Assembly: GCA_015501075.1 (NCBI GenBank)
Contig: JADNYJ010000109.1
Span: forward strand, 1 to 64,000
DNA length: 64,000 nucleotides
From: Gymnopilus junonius
Taxonomy: Eukaryota > Basidiomycota > Agaricomycetes > Agaricales > Galerinaceae
Direction of reading: 5' to 3'
The notes beneath the pieces were generated by a model, which worked only from the letters and a program-made list of their open reading frames with translations, was not told the origin of the DNA and made no database searches. Both the position numbers and the translations under genes were made by a program. This document shows, one piece after another, positions 11,397 to 23,330 of this stretch. Position 1 is the stretch's first letter; the number at the start of each line of letters is the position of its first letter.

Positions 11397-12750
11397 AAAG
11401 AACAAGCTTCTACCTCATTCAACGCTTCTGCCCAGCAAGCGTTATCCGCCGACATTACGGCTCGAAGAAGAGGACGATTCGCTGCTAGCTTTAGTGACGA
11501 AGAATTCTCTGACCCAAACACCGACCGAACCTCTGATGCAGGCGCGTCCGACAACTTTGAAACACCACCTGAAGGAGACGAATCTCCTCTAACCAGATCG
11601 ACTTTCTTTGGATCTACCATCCAAGAACCCGGCATATTACGACCTGACTTTGAATCTTTGCTAGATACCCTACTCAGATTTCAACCCGTCTTTTACCCAA
11701 CAAACGAACCCGAAATGCCAGAAGGAACTTCTGACACTGCCCCCACCACTCCCACCTCCTCCAACGGAAAAGGAATAGGAATCATTCCTACACCTTTCTC
11801 TGGAGACCGCTCCAAGGTCAAAACCTTCGTCCAAGACTTGGGCGACTATTTCGAATTGAACGGCGACCTTTACAACACCGACGCCAAGAAAATCGTATTT
11901 ACCCTTGGGCTTCTCAAAGGGGGAGAAGCAGAAGCCTGGAAGAAGGCTTGGAGAGAAGACCACACCGAAGAAGTCAAAGACGCCGCAGGCGTACCAACCG
12001 GAGCTATCACCAAAAACTACGGTTCGACCTTAGATTTCGAAAGGGCTTTTAACGAAGCCTTCAAACCGACCGAGACAAAGGACCAAGCGTTCTTTGAACT
12101 CTGAAACCTGAAGCAGGGAAAAGCTTCAGCCGCCGAACTGAACACCAAGTTCAATGAACTTGTGAAGACCGCCAAGATTCCCACTACTGGGAATGAGAGC
12201 GTCTTGATCGACTACTATATGAACGCCTTGAACATTTGGCTTCAAGAAAAGATTATGGGACTCGACATACTTCCTACCACGCTCGCTTCCTGGCAGAGGA
12301 AGGCAGTCGAGTACGACACCCATCGAACGAACCTAGCGCGCCTTTTGGGCAAGACCACCACCCAGGTGCCGAACGAACGAAAGACCTGGTGGGCTAACAT
12401 AGCCAGAGGAAACCCCGCCCCGCACTACCATGCCCCGGCACCCCGAACGAACCACCGAGACCCGAATGCCATGGACGTTGACAAAATCGACATCAATGCC
12501 ATGACCCAGGAAGAACGAAGCGAGCTCATGAGAAAGGGGCTCTGCTTCTGATGCAAGAAGCCCGGGCATGTCTCAAGAGACTGCCCCGAGAAGGGCAAGA
12601 ACAGGAGGAACCCTCCGCCGAAGAAGAACCCCCTCAAGGGAAGAGCGCTCCATGCGCACATAAGGTCCCTCATGCAGGACCTGACCGAAGAAGAATGCGA
12701 AGAAGTGTACGAAATGGGAGACCAAGAGGGTTTTCAATAAGGAGATGCAT
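11397..12750 (+). pseudogene. gag of chromovirus copy 1 (two stop codons)
   Basis: Capsid-type region from about 11658, with IPTPFSGDRSKVKTF, LKGGEAEAWKKAW and a Gag-like GSTLDFERAFNEAFKP block, followed by a CCHC zinc knuckle near 12540-12585. The frame is closed by TGA at 12102-12104, where copy 2 has CGA. A second TGA lies inside the zinc knuckle, replacing the residue between CF and CKKPGHVSRDC. Both fit C-to-T change at CGA. The gag frame is also open upstream toward the LTR. The product would be the structural protein of the virus-like particle. Confidence 0.8.
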
Positions 12751-12779
12751 GAGACCAACGTATGCAACTCCTTCTCTAG

Positions 12780-15700
12780 ATATTTATTCTGTAGTCTCGG
12801 CTCGAATCGAAAATAAATCGCTCCAATTGCCCTTTTCATTCGAGACCGAGAACAGAATGAAAATCATTGGAACTGCTCTGGGAGACACCGGAGCAAAAGG
12901 GAAGTTCATCGACCAGAACTTCACGAAGAAACACAACCTGGTAACAAAGGCATTGGAAAAGGAAATTCGAGTCTTCAACGTAGACGGAACCCCGAACAAA
13001 AAGGGAACCATCAAGCGCTATGTCGATCTAAAGCTCGACATCGATGGACAACCCCGAATGGAACGATTACTGGTCACCGGCCTAGGAAAACAGAAGATTA
13101 TTCTTGGTTTTCCCTGGTTCGAAGAAAACAACCCGGACATCAACTGGAAAAACGGACAAGTCAAACTCAACAGGGAGATTAGTACTACTTCCCAAATAGA
13201 AGAAGTACCCGATGAGGAAATCCAACAAGTCAATCAATTGGACGACTCTTCGGACTTAATCATTTCCTTTCTAGGTAACGAACCCCTTCCGGAAACGAAG
13301 GAGATCTGGAATATCCCTGAGGACGACAACGAAATCTGGATCAATGCGAAACTAACTTCCTCGCAAATCTTCGCTCAGAAGCATGACATGAAGAAGGAAG
13401 AGAAACCGCTCAAGGAAATGATCCCACCGGAATACCACGAATACTTGGACATCTTCGATAAGGACACCGCCAACCGATTCCCTGAGTCTCGATCTTGGGA
13501 TCATAAGATTGAACTCAAGAAGGTTTTCAACCCAAGGTTTTCAAGATGTATCCCCTGACGCCCTCAGAGGATACCGAATTGGATAAATTCCTGGAGGAGA
13601 ACCTAAAGAAAGGATATATTCGACCATCGAAATCGCCCATGGCTTCCCCCTTCTTTTTCATATCAAAAAAGATGGGAAGCTTCGACCCTGTCAAGACTAC
13701 CGGTACCTAATGAATGGACTGTCAAGAATGCCTATCCACTTCCTCTGATCCCTGAACTCATGGACAAACTCAAAGGAGCCAAGTATTTCACTAAACTTGA
13801 TGTCTGATGGGGCTATAACAACATTCGGATCAAGGACGGTGACCAATGGAAAGCGGCATTCAAAACGAACAAGGGACTATTCGAACCTACGGTCATGTTC
13901 TTCGGCATGTGCAATTCCCTGGCGACTTTCCAGTCAATGATGGACTCGATGTTCAAAGACGTCGTCCATCAAGGTTTCTCATCATTTAATGGATGATATT
14001 CTTATCTTTCACAAAGATAAGAAGAAACTGGAACAGATAACGAAGGAAGTACTTCAAATACTCCAGGACAACGACTTGTATTTGAAACCAGAAAAATGTG
14101 CATTCGCCCAAACGAAAATTGACTATCTTGGAATGATCATCCAAGAAGGAAAAATATCGATGGACCCTTCCAAACTCAGCGGTATAGCTGACTGGCCGGA
14201 ACCGAAGAACGTAAAACAGGTCGATCCTTCCTAGGATTCGGAAACTTTTACAGAAGATTTATTCGAAATACTCGGAAATAGCCGCGCGCTTAACGAGCTG
14301 TTAAAAAAGACCGCAGCTTCGAATGGAATGAAGACGCCAAGAAATCATTCGAACTGCTGAAACGGAAATTCACTGAAGAACCCTCTTGACCATGCCGGAC
14401 ACGCGAAGCAATTCCAGATAGAATGCGATGCATCAAAATATGCATCTGGAGCAGTTTTGACACAACTCGACAGTAACGGAGACCGACACCCGGTGGCATT
14501 CATCTCGAAAGTTCTCTCCCACTGAGAGAAACTACGAGATTTATGACAGAGAACTATTGGCGATGATCCGATCCCTCAAAGAATGGAGACACTACATTCA
14601 AGGATCGACATTCACAATGATCATCTATTCCGACCACAAAATTTGACGTACTTTAGAAGTACTCAAAAACTGAATAGACGCCAAGCAAGATGGTCTCTAT
14701 TCCTCTCGGAATATGATATACAACTGGTCCACCTCCCCGGAAGTAAAATGGTTCAATCGGACGCCCTCTCGCGAAGACCAGACATGATCCCCGATGAGGA
14801 TCATGACAATGAAGACAAGATTCTCCTTCCAGAGAGTCTATTTATAAATTTGATTGACGCTGATCTCCAAATGGAAATCGCCCAATCCAGGAAACAGGAC
14901 AAAGACGTAACGGATGCATTAAAACTTCTCACTCAAGAAGGACCTCGAAGTCTTGCAAAAGACTTAGACGACTGGGAAACAATGCAGATGGAAGGCATCG
15001 GCGAATTGATCTTTTACAAGAAAAAGAACTATATTCCCGATGACCAGGAACTACGCAGGAAAATCGTCGCGATGTACCATGACTCGGTCACCGCAGGACA
15101 CCCCGGAGAACTGGAAACGTACAATGCTGTACGACAACTGTACTGGTGGCCCGGAATGCGAACATTCATCAAGAATTACGTCAAAGGATGCGGACAATGC
15201 CAGCAATTCAAGATCAACCGAAACCCGGAATCCCTCTTTACACCCAATTGAAGGAGCCAAATCCATGAGACCATTCGCACAATGCTCCATGGATATGATC
15301 ACGGACCTCCCTAGCATCAACGGATATGACTCCTTATTGATCGTGGTCGATCACGGACTTACAAAGGGGGTAATTATCATGCCTTGCTCGAAAACTCTTT
15401 CACAAGAAGGAGCGGCATTACTCCTACAGGACAACCTATTCAAGCGATTTGGCCTACCGGACAGTATCATTTCCGATAGAGGACCCCAATTCGCTGCTAG
15501 AACCTTCCAAGAACTGCTCAAACTTCTTGGAATCAAGTCGAAACTGTCAACGGCGTATCATCCTCAGTCAGATGGTACCACGGAACGATTCAATCAGGAA
15601 ATAGAAGCGTATCTCGCTATCTATTGCTCCTCGAACCCGACCACCTGGAAACAACACGTTGGCACCCTGGAATTCGTTCATAATGATCGAAGACACGCTG

Positions 15701-16333
15701 ACAGGCAAAGGACCCCATTCGAACTCATGTTTGGAACTAATCCCGTCGCAATTCCCACCACTTTTGAAAACACGAAGTTTCCCTCAGTCGAAGAGAAACT
15801 GAAAAACCTCATCTCGGACAGAAAAGAAGCTCTTGCCGCGCACGAACTGGCTAGAGCAAGAATGGCTGATCGATGAAAGTCCAACTTTACACCATTCAAA
15901 GAAGGACAAAAGGTATGGCTGGACTCCAGGAACCTGAAGACATGGTATAATAAGAAACTGGCACCGAGAAGAGAAGGACCGTTTAAGATCAAACGCGTCC
16001 TAGGACCTCTCACGTATCAGCTACAACTGCCAAAGACATGGAAAATTCACGACATCTTCCATGCAACGTTGCTGATGCCCTACACAGAAACACTGGTTCA
16101 TGGCCGGAATTTCACACAACCACCCCCTGAAACGATTGATGGAGAATCCGAATATGAAATTGAACAATTCTTAACCATCGAAAGTACAGAAATGGACGAT
16201 ATCAATACTACGTCAAGTGGGCCAGTTATCCGATAACTGAAGCTTCGTGGGAACCCGGATCAAATCTCGCCAACACACCGGAAAAGCTTGAAGAATACCA
16301 ACGTCTTCACTCGCTTCCACCATACCAACCATG
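12780..16333 (+). pseudogene. pol of chromovirus copy 1: PR-RT-RNase H-IN-chromodomain, broken
   Basis: Protease motif ALGDTGAKGKFID (about 12873-12911). The reverse transcriptase has FTKLDV..WGYNNIRIKDGDQW, FFGMCNS and an active-site MDDILIF, whose preceding bases (near 13980-13995) have lost the frame. RNase H and connection follow (14400-14800). The integrase HHCC finger is near 15070-15220, and the catalytic core has [18 protein letters not shown] and TERFNQE (15290-15600). The C-terminal chromodomain reads YQYYVKWASYP...SWEPG (16200-16260) and would target integration to marked chromatin. Breaks include TGA for CGA at 13804-13806 (before WGYNN) and 15874-15876, and several single-base losses at 13550-14520 and near 16166. 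Confidence 0.85.
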
Positions 16334-16716
16334 AACTCAAATGCCGCGTCCCCTCTTATTACAACAACACGTTCATGGCCGATCTCTTTACTGTATACCC
16401 GAACACTGCACCTCCCCCTCACCAGAACGATACGTTTACTGTCGACACCCTTACCTTCCCAAACCACCACCCACACCCGAACAGATGAAGATCACCTATT
16501 GGGAATGGAAGTTCGCACAAGAACCCCCGCACCGATACCCAATAATATAACCTGGAAAAGCGAACAAGAATGGAATGCCATCGTGACCACCAGAATGATC
16601 GATCGAGAAAACGACAGATGGGAACTGAAACAATCACCCCTGCTAAGGAGAAAGCCTCAAGGTGCCTGATCAGGAAACTGCGGACGGTCCTTGAGGAGTA
16701 CTTGGAATACCTATAA
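16331..16716 (+). pseudogene. Small ORF after pol (ORF-A), chromovirus copy 1
   Basis: Overlaps the pol stop and corresponds to a roughly 107-residue ORF in copy 2. Shared segments are MKITYWEWKFA, a Trp/basic middle, and the tail LEEYLEYL followed by TAA at 16714-16716. The frame is shifted relative to the start in this copy. No known domain; the C-terminal third looks helical. Being conserved in two copies, it is part of the element rather than chance. Confidence 0.5.
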
Positions 16717-16769
16717 AAAGGAGAACCAGCCCACCCAATACTCCCCAGTCCTTTTATCATCGACACACA

Positions 16770-17970
16770 ATGCCTCGTCTTTCTTCTCGAACCCGCGCTG
16801 CCGCTTCCGCTCCCAACTTGTCTCCCTCCACAATACGCATTCGCTTGGCCCAAGCAAATGCACCTTCGCCTGAACACCCCCGCCCCTTCATCCTCTCGTG
16901 CTAGAACTGAAGTCCGTCTTTCTCAGACGGACTCCTCTTCCGATTCACCCAACCCGAACGACGCTCCCTACGCCAGACATCCACCCCTATCCCTACGGTA
17001 CACGCCCCCCTCCATTCTGTTGAGGACTTCCTCAACTTACTCGACTTTGTCGATTTCCAACAGTTGACCCACAAGGAACTTGAACAGTTCCTTAACCACC
17101 CCCTGCCGATACTCCACAGCCCTCGAGGTTCTTCAAAACGATCCCTTCCTCAGGGATACCCTCCGTCAGTTCAAACATGAAACAGACCGCACTGCACGCC
17201 ACCGTGAAGTAGTCAAGGGGTCTCGAACAAAGTCCCTTCAACTGTTCGAGACCCTGATGTGCTTCAGACTCGAAAGGGTCATCAACCCCCTCCTCGTCAG
17301 TAGCAGACGACGAGGAGAATGCCCTCCTACCGCCACATCTGCTATCAGGTCCGAAGAGGAACCCTTCCTTCCTCCTTCCTCTTATGACGTCACCCCACAG
17401 ACCCATCCGCCCATTCCTCCTCGGACGAACGATTCGTCAACACCGTCTCCGTCAATGACCGCTCCCCAGGACCCTTCCGGCATGCTCCCATGCACCACCC
17501 CCAACCACGCCGCCCGTCACCGCTCCCCGAAGACACCCACTCGCTACCATGCAGACGACCTCTGCCCAGAACGCCGCCGTAACCACCCTCCTTCCTACAC
17601 CGAATCCCTTCTTTACCACCCGACCCAGACTCCTTTCCGACCTGCCCGAACCCCGACGAACCCCCGACCAAGTCCACGATGGTGCTGCTTTGTTTGCAGC
17701 AGCGCGAACCACTGGCAGGCAGACTGCCGTAGCTACCACTGCCACCACTGCCGCCAGTATCGTCCTGGCCATAACTCGATCGACTGTAGTCGACGACCGA
17801 TCCGACGAAGTGACGGGGAGTTCGTAGGCTATGCCTACGAATTCACAGAGGAACAATTGGCGAATGTCGATGACATCGACAACACGCCAAACAACTGGTA
17901 TGACGCGGCACATGACTCCTGGCAGGGAGAGGAGGCAGAAAACAACATGAGCGGTGAGCCCCGTTATTGA
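16770..17970 (+). pseudogene. Extra ORF after pol with tandem zinc knuckles (ORF-B), copy 1
   Basis: Starts MPRLSSRTRAAASAP and ends EAENNMSGEPRY. It is Ser/Pro-rich, with a conserved FLNLLDFVDFQQLTHKEL helix in the N-terminal third and two zinc knuckles near the C terminus: CFVCSSANHWQADC (Cx2Cx4Hx4C) and CHHCRQYRPGHNSIDC (Cx2Cx6Hx4C). It occupies the position of env in retroviruses but has no signal peptide or transmembrane helix. The knuckles suggest nucleic-acid binding. The frame shifts once or twice between 16870 and 17100; the open part is 17080-17970. Copy 2 has the same ORF. Confidence 0.6.
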
Positions 17971-18003
17971 AGCCAGGGGCTTCAATTCTTAGTAGGGGGG
18001 TAA

Positions 18004-18416
18004 TGTTATGATTTCTTTTCTCTTATCTTATCGCACACCCCATTTCCTTTCTCGTTATCATTTATCGGAAGATGATCACTCACTTTCTTACGCGTATGTG
18101 GACAATCTTTTCCTTTTGATCATCATCCCCTGCATTGCCCCGATGATGATCACCCCTTTCCGATTCCCCTCGTTTCATTATCGTTTCGTTATATTATTAT
18201 CAAACACAAATAGTATATAAGCAGTAGCTAGACTACGATGTACATTAGCTTGTTCTTGAGAATAATACATCTCTTGTAACAACCAAGACGAACTTGAACC
18301 ACTAAGGCATTCTTCAGTCGAAGACAATACCTTAGCGGACTTCATCGAACGAACTCTACGACTACTATGCCAGACCTTATCTTATCTGATTAGGTTCTGT
18401 CATCAACGTCGTAACA
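18004..18416 (+). repeat. Right LTR, chromovirus copy 1 (413 bp)
   Basis: Starts TGTTATG after the tract AGTAGGGGGGTAA and ends CGTAACA before the duplicated GCTTA. Relative to the left LTR it lacks 45 bp after the CATTTATCGG motif; the remaining differences are mostly C/T or G/A. Confidence 0.9.
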
Positions 18417-20897
18417 GCTTACCTCTCTCAGACAAAGTTACCCAAGGGTGCCTCTCCTATTTTTTTACTTATATATGCAGATAAAAGCCGACTATCATCA
18501 TTTGGAACTGCGAAGGGTTACCCAGTGTATGCAAGATGTGCAAATCTACCTGCAGATATCCGAAATGGTGAAGGATTTGGTGGCGGGCACCTTGTTGGGT
18601 GGCTACCAGTTGTACAAAATATTCTTTATTCCTTTCATATTTCCAAGCTAAATTCACTTGGTGCTAGATCACTGAAGACTCTGGCGAATCAAATAAAAAA
18701 GGCTATGTCAATTTCAAACGCGTTGTCTGGCATGAGGCATTACGCGAGATCCTTGAATCTATTCGGTTGTATGGGCAAACAGGTTTCTACAAGACATGTG
18801 GTGATAATGTCTTGCATTGGTTATTCCCAATCATCTTGATCCTCAGTGCTGACTATGAGGAGCAGTAAGCCTGTATATTTTCTTCTTTTGTTTGCATGCC
18901 CTTAATCAGTTGTTCTAATAAATCCAGATGTGTCATGGCTTTGATACGTGGTCTCAAGGGCAGTATGCCATGCCCAGTCTGCCTTGCTCCTCAGCTTAAT
19001 CTAATTGATTTATCTGAGACCTATGAACTTCGAACAAAGGAGCTGATGATGAAGATATATGAAAGAGCAAAGAAACTCAATGCCTCTGAAAAAGAAGAGC
19101 TTCTAAAGGAATATGGGCTTCGGGATGTGCAGGTATGGCCCAAATTGTCTTCTTTTCTAGAACCTTTGCTTAATCATTGATGCTGCTATATTAAATTCTT
19201 GCAAAGAATATCTTCTGGGAGATGTTTCTTTGTGATCCATATCAGGCACTAAGCTGGGATGGACTTCATGCTCATCAAAGTGGCCTCTTTGCTGACCATA
19301 TATTTCCTGAATTAAAATGCCTTGTCGGGCTTTTGCCAAGGTGGAAGGAAAAATCCAAGCAACTAGATAGATAGTATGTGCCAGCTCATTATTTTCTTGT
19401 TATTTGCTCAGAAAATAATTTTTAGCATTGATGAAACTCCACATTGGAGAGGCCTCAATCATTTTTCTGAGGTGATGAAAGTTGAATTTACCGATGGCTC
19501 AAAATTTGGTGATATAGCCAAGGTTATATTTATTTTTTCAAGTCATGAAGGCATCTTGTATCTAATGCCCATGGATTTTAGTTGCTCTTGTATGCAGCAT
19601 ATGACATCTTGACAGCTAAAGAGTCTCCAGCTGGTTATGCCCTCCTCAAAGTCCTTAGGAGCTTTCTGGATTTACATATGTATGCCTCACTGACGCTCCA
19701 CTTCGAATCAATGACCAAAGCTGGGGAAACAGCTCTCTTAGACTTTGAGAAGTCATTGAAGGTTGAGTGAAATATTTTCCATGCTTTCAGAGGCAATTAA
19801 TACTGTGACTCCAGGAATATTCATCTATTGACATTGACTCAGATAAAAATTGGAACTTCATAAAAGCTCATTCTCACAAACATGTATTCAATGATATCTG
19901 GCGAAAAGGTGTTGCACGCAATTTCAGCACAAAGCCTAATGAAAAGGCACATCGCCCTTTGAAAGACTTTTATCAGCTCATGACTAACTTCAAGGATTTT
20001 GGCGTGCAGGTAGGTAGATTATTTTCTTTCAAATAGACTTGCAAATTTACTTGGTCAATCCTAAACTCTAAGATTCTAAACTTGAATGAGAAGGATGTTA
20101 TATCCACCATGATCGGGAACAGATTGATGACCTTGATGATGCAGAAGTAGAACGACTTAATCTGGAGTCAGAAGATGCACCAAACAAAACCAAGTTTATT
20201 GGTACAGGCCATGTATCACTGTTCTCTGCAGTCCCCCCTGTACAATTGGATATCTTGAATCCCAATTTGGCCACAATGGGGATAGTGCTTTCAAAAATTT
20301 CTGGAAGCGACTATCAAAGGCACTTACCTCAATGTTGGGTACTCATATAAACTTGGGTATTTTTGACGAGGTCAGTGTCTTTATATATTTCTGAACTGCA
20401 ACTCTGACTATATTATAGATATCCCCTTACCAGTCCCTGCGTGTCAATTATGAGTCAAAGGTCTCAGCTCGCCAAATGACAGATATTGTACGCACACATC
20501 CATCCTTCCATCACTGGCCCAGATATGACTGCGTGATTATTGATGCTGATGATAATGGGGTTTTCTTTGCACATCTTCTGTATATCTTTGGGATTTACAT
20601 TGGGGGAAAAACACAATACATCGCCCTCATCCTGCCTTATGATGCTCCTATCCCAGCCCCTGAGAGGCCTGCATATGACAAGGACCTTAAATTCACCAGA
20701 GTTTGTGCCGTCACAGGTCAAAGGCTGCCTTTATACATGTTGAAACAATTATACGTGGGCAGTATTGATTCCAGCCCATGATGTGGAATATGATGATGAG
20801 TTTATTCTCTTTGATCAGCTGGATGAAGATATATGGTGGAGGCAGCAAACCATGAAGCTCAGGATATCTGTATCTTTACACAACTAAATAGTTAAAG

Positions 20898-23330
20898 TTA
20901 TTTATAATTTTCCTGTAGGAGTACAGCACTGTCTAGTAGCAATGCTATTTTCTCCTGCATCTCTGCATCCAAATCACATTCTCCCAGTGCTATCCTTTTG
21001 TCTGCACTTATTCTTCGCTTCTTCCTGGGTGGAGACTTCCTTTCTGGGTTGGTCATTATTTCTGGACATAGGTAAGTAGTGTTGGAAGGGGAAGGAGGTG
21101 GGCTTGAAGAAGGGGGAGATGAGCTACAGCTCTCTGATAGGGATCGTGATAACCAGTATGTCTCTACCGCAGTCTTGATATACTCAGCTTGTGCGATATG
21201 CTGCCGCTCAGTCATTGCCACCTTGGCCTTCCCTGGCTGGTCGAGATTATTCTTAAGGCGAAACTCATGTTTAGCTTGTTGGGTGATTTGACGGATGGAG
21301 AGCATAGGGTCTGCTTTATGAACTAATGAAAGTCTGAAAAGAAATTCATTTGATTGCAGATCTGAATATAGAGATGGTTAAACGCACTGTTTTCTTCCGA
21401 AGGGAGCTGGAGAATTCGTCCATTTCCACAGTATTCCAGAGGACCAATGGCGACTCCCTGGCTTTCAGTCACAATAGTTGAGAAAAGGCGCGTCTCCTCT
21501 CTGGTCCAGTAAATTCTTCATATACTTGATCACTTTTCCTAGTAAAATCACATTAGTATGGCATGGTCACCATTGTGAAAGCACTTACCCCTCCAATCTG
21601 GCAGTGCTGCAAGAATTTGATGGGAAACATTGAACCACTGACCAGATCTGCTTTTTGGCATTATAAGCATATGTTGGGCACTGCACATAGTTAGCTCTTT
21701 GCTGTGAAGGATAAAGGCTTTCATAATAGCCTGGTGGAAGATGTGTCTCTATTTCTAACAAGCCTGAATAAAGTGGTCAATAATTTTACTCTCCTATGAG
21801 AATTTGATTAGTCTGACTCACCACGCTCCATGAACATTAATGTTAATGGGTCTGTAGCTTGGTGACAAAATTTCTGCTGCTGTAAGTGCATCCAGTCCTT
21901 CTCACCAAAAATAAGGTGGCCTAATGAGAGACTTTTGCTTTCCAGTGCCTCCTGGATGTATATTGGGTCAAAGGGATCATAAAGCGAGAGCTCATTGTCA
22001 TCTCTGCACCAGTTTTGAGGCTGATTCCCAAGAGTATGTATTGCAGCCTGATAAGATTATCTTAGATATTAGGGGGTCTTTTATGTTAAATGACATACAT
22101 TGTAACCATCGATAAGTGCGGCCAGATGAGTCGGAATCCCAACAGCATCTTTAGCATATACATGGAGCCAATACATATATCTAAGTCGCTGGTCCTGAGT
22201 TGGCGCTAAGATATTGTCAACTGATGCAGATTGCAAAAGCTTTCTGGTAGCCTTTCATCAGGTTCTTTACCATAGAATGTAAGCAAATTACTCATGCAAG
22301 TTTCTTGTATGACCTGTGAGCATAAGAAAAAAGGCCTCACATAGTCGAGCTGTTCAGGATGGACAATCAAACACTTCTGCCTCTGTAACGAAGGGTGAGA
22401 TGCCTGCCAAAATTATTTAAAACCAATTCATGTAAGCAGTATACAATAGGAAAACATGCCAGCATCAAAGAAGAGTTCACAAACAGTGTAGACACCAATA
22501 CCACACCATACGTCCTGAGTAGATCTCATGACCTCGCAGGCCAGACCTGAGCGCATGCCCCTAGATCATGTTTCTATCCAGTTGGCAACTTTAGTCAAAA
22601 AATAAGAATAATCATCATAAATAGATGGCGGGATGGGATTTAGGCCCCATTTCTTTTTCTTCTTGTCAAAGGTTTCTTCCCAAATGGGCTGAGTATATGG
22701 GAATAATTGATAATCAAAAAATGATGCTGGTTATACAAGGAGCAGAACGAACATAACGTACCTGAAATACCAGATCATTTGTTATAAATGTAATGATGTA
22801 GTCTTTGAACTCTAGTGCAAGTCCAATTTTTCCCCGATTCTAAATGATGAAATGCAAGAGTAAGGGAACTATATAGCTGAAGTACAGTGAAGTGAAAACT
22901 GACATCTTTAGAGACATGTCTGATGCATTTATCCCAATGGGCATGCTTGTACCATTGAATAGATGTGTGCGTCAGGTAGGCAACCTAAATTTATCTTAAG
23001 TAAGTAGTAGGAATATATTGACTAACATACCTTGAGGCGCATACTTCCAAACATCAGGAAGATCACCCGACTAGTATGCTCGATTGCCTTGAGTTCCAGA
23101 GTGTTCAGAGAGGGAGGATTCTTCTGTGCTTGAGTCTTGTGAAGCCCTTGTGGGAAAATATGGGTTTGGCAGCCCTTAGAGCCCCTTTTGAATGTGCACA
23201 TCGCATCAAGCTTCTGGACCAGACCGTCTTTGCCCTTCCCTGTCCATTTAACTTCCGCGGCAGAGTAATCAGCCCAGAGACCCAGGAGTACAAAGCTAGA
23301 TCAGCTTCTATGCAGTTTCCAGAGGGTAAA
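20898..23330 (-). pseudogene. Transposon ORF convergent with transposase, unknown function
   Basis: Multi-exon minus-strand gene whose stop (20898-20900) lies 10 bp from the transposase stop. Readable exons in order include LWADYSAAEVKWTGKGKDGL and LKAIEHTSRVIFLMFGSMRL (about 23040-23280), VAYLTHTSIQWYKHAHWDKC, IGLALEFKDYIITFITNDLV, RSGLACEVMRSTQDVWCGIG (about 22490-22560), QRLRYMYWLHVYAKDAVGIP (near 22170), WCRDDNELSLYDPFDPIYI (near 21980), VTESQGVAIGPLEYCGNG (near 21440) and a Lys/Arg- and Ser-rich tail (20898-21305). Introns have GT-AG ends of about 50-65 nt. At least one in-frame TGA (near 22561) and one or two frame slips occur. I know no biochemical function. The pairing with a Plavaka transposase suggests a second element protein. 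No TET/JBP-type HxD oxygenase motif was seen. Confidence 0.6.

Larger units (their letters stand above)
10939..18416 (+). mobile_element. Ty3/gypsy chromovirus copy 1, nested in the transposase intron
   Basis: Complete LTR retrotransposon of 7,478 bp: LTR, self-primer site, gag, pol in the order protease, reverse transcriptase, RNase H, integrase, chromodomain, then two extra ORFs, polypurine tract (AGTAGGGGGG near 17991-18000) and LTR. Domain order and the chromodomain mark it as a chromovirus. Gag and pol carry nonsense codons and single-base indels, so it cannot make full proteins as written. It shares LTR ends, priming signals and ORF plan with copy 2 at 39779-47165. Low LTR-to-LTR divergence indicates recent insertion. 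Confidence 0.92.
9664..20887 (+). pseudogene. Plavaka-family transposase, many exons, frameshifted
   Basis: Exon 1 (9664-9901) encodes a Lys/Arg-rich head and a C2H2 finger (CEYCGDLFRRRGLASHQRKC). Later exons carry the conserved Plavaka body: FRTRLNFEIAELML (near 10430), NDWWDIQ (ends 10899), ADKSRLSSFGTAKGYPVYAR (from about 18478), GYVNFKRVVWHEAL, MPCPVCLAP, HWRGLNHFSEVMKVEFTDGS, HSHKHVFNDIWRKGVARNF (near 19870) and RYDCVIIDADD (near 20525). Introns are 50-70 nt with clean GT-AG ends. The intron that began at 10900 contains a 7.5-kb chromovirus; without it the intron is 50 nt and the frame continues correctly. At least three single-base breaks occur in the last exons: in a C6 run near 20235, near 20710 and near 20760. 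The enzyme would cut and join the element's ends in the nucleus; this copy is probably inactive unless the indels are sequence errors. Confidence 0.8.

Noticed and set aside
20898..23330. TET/JBP-type dioxygenase as the transposon partner gene
   Set aside because: Such genes are known from other large mushroom transposons, but no HxD...H pattern or family segment was visible in the exons.
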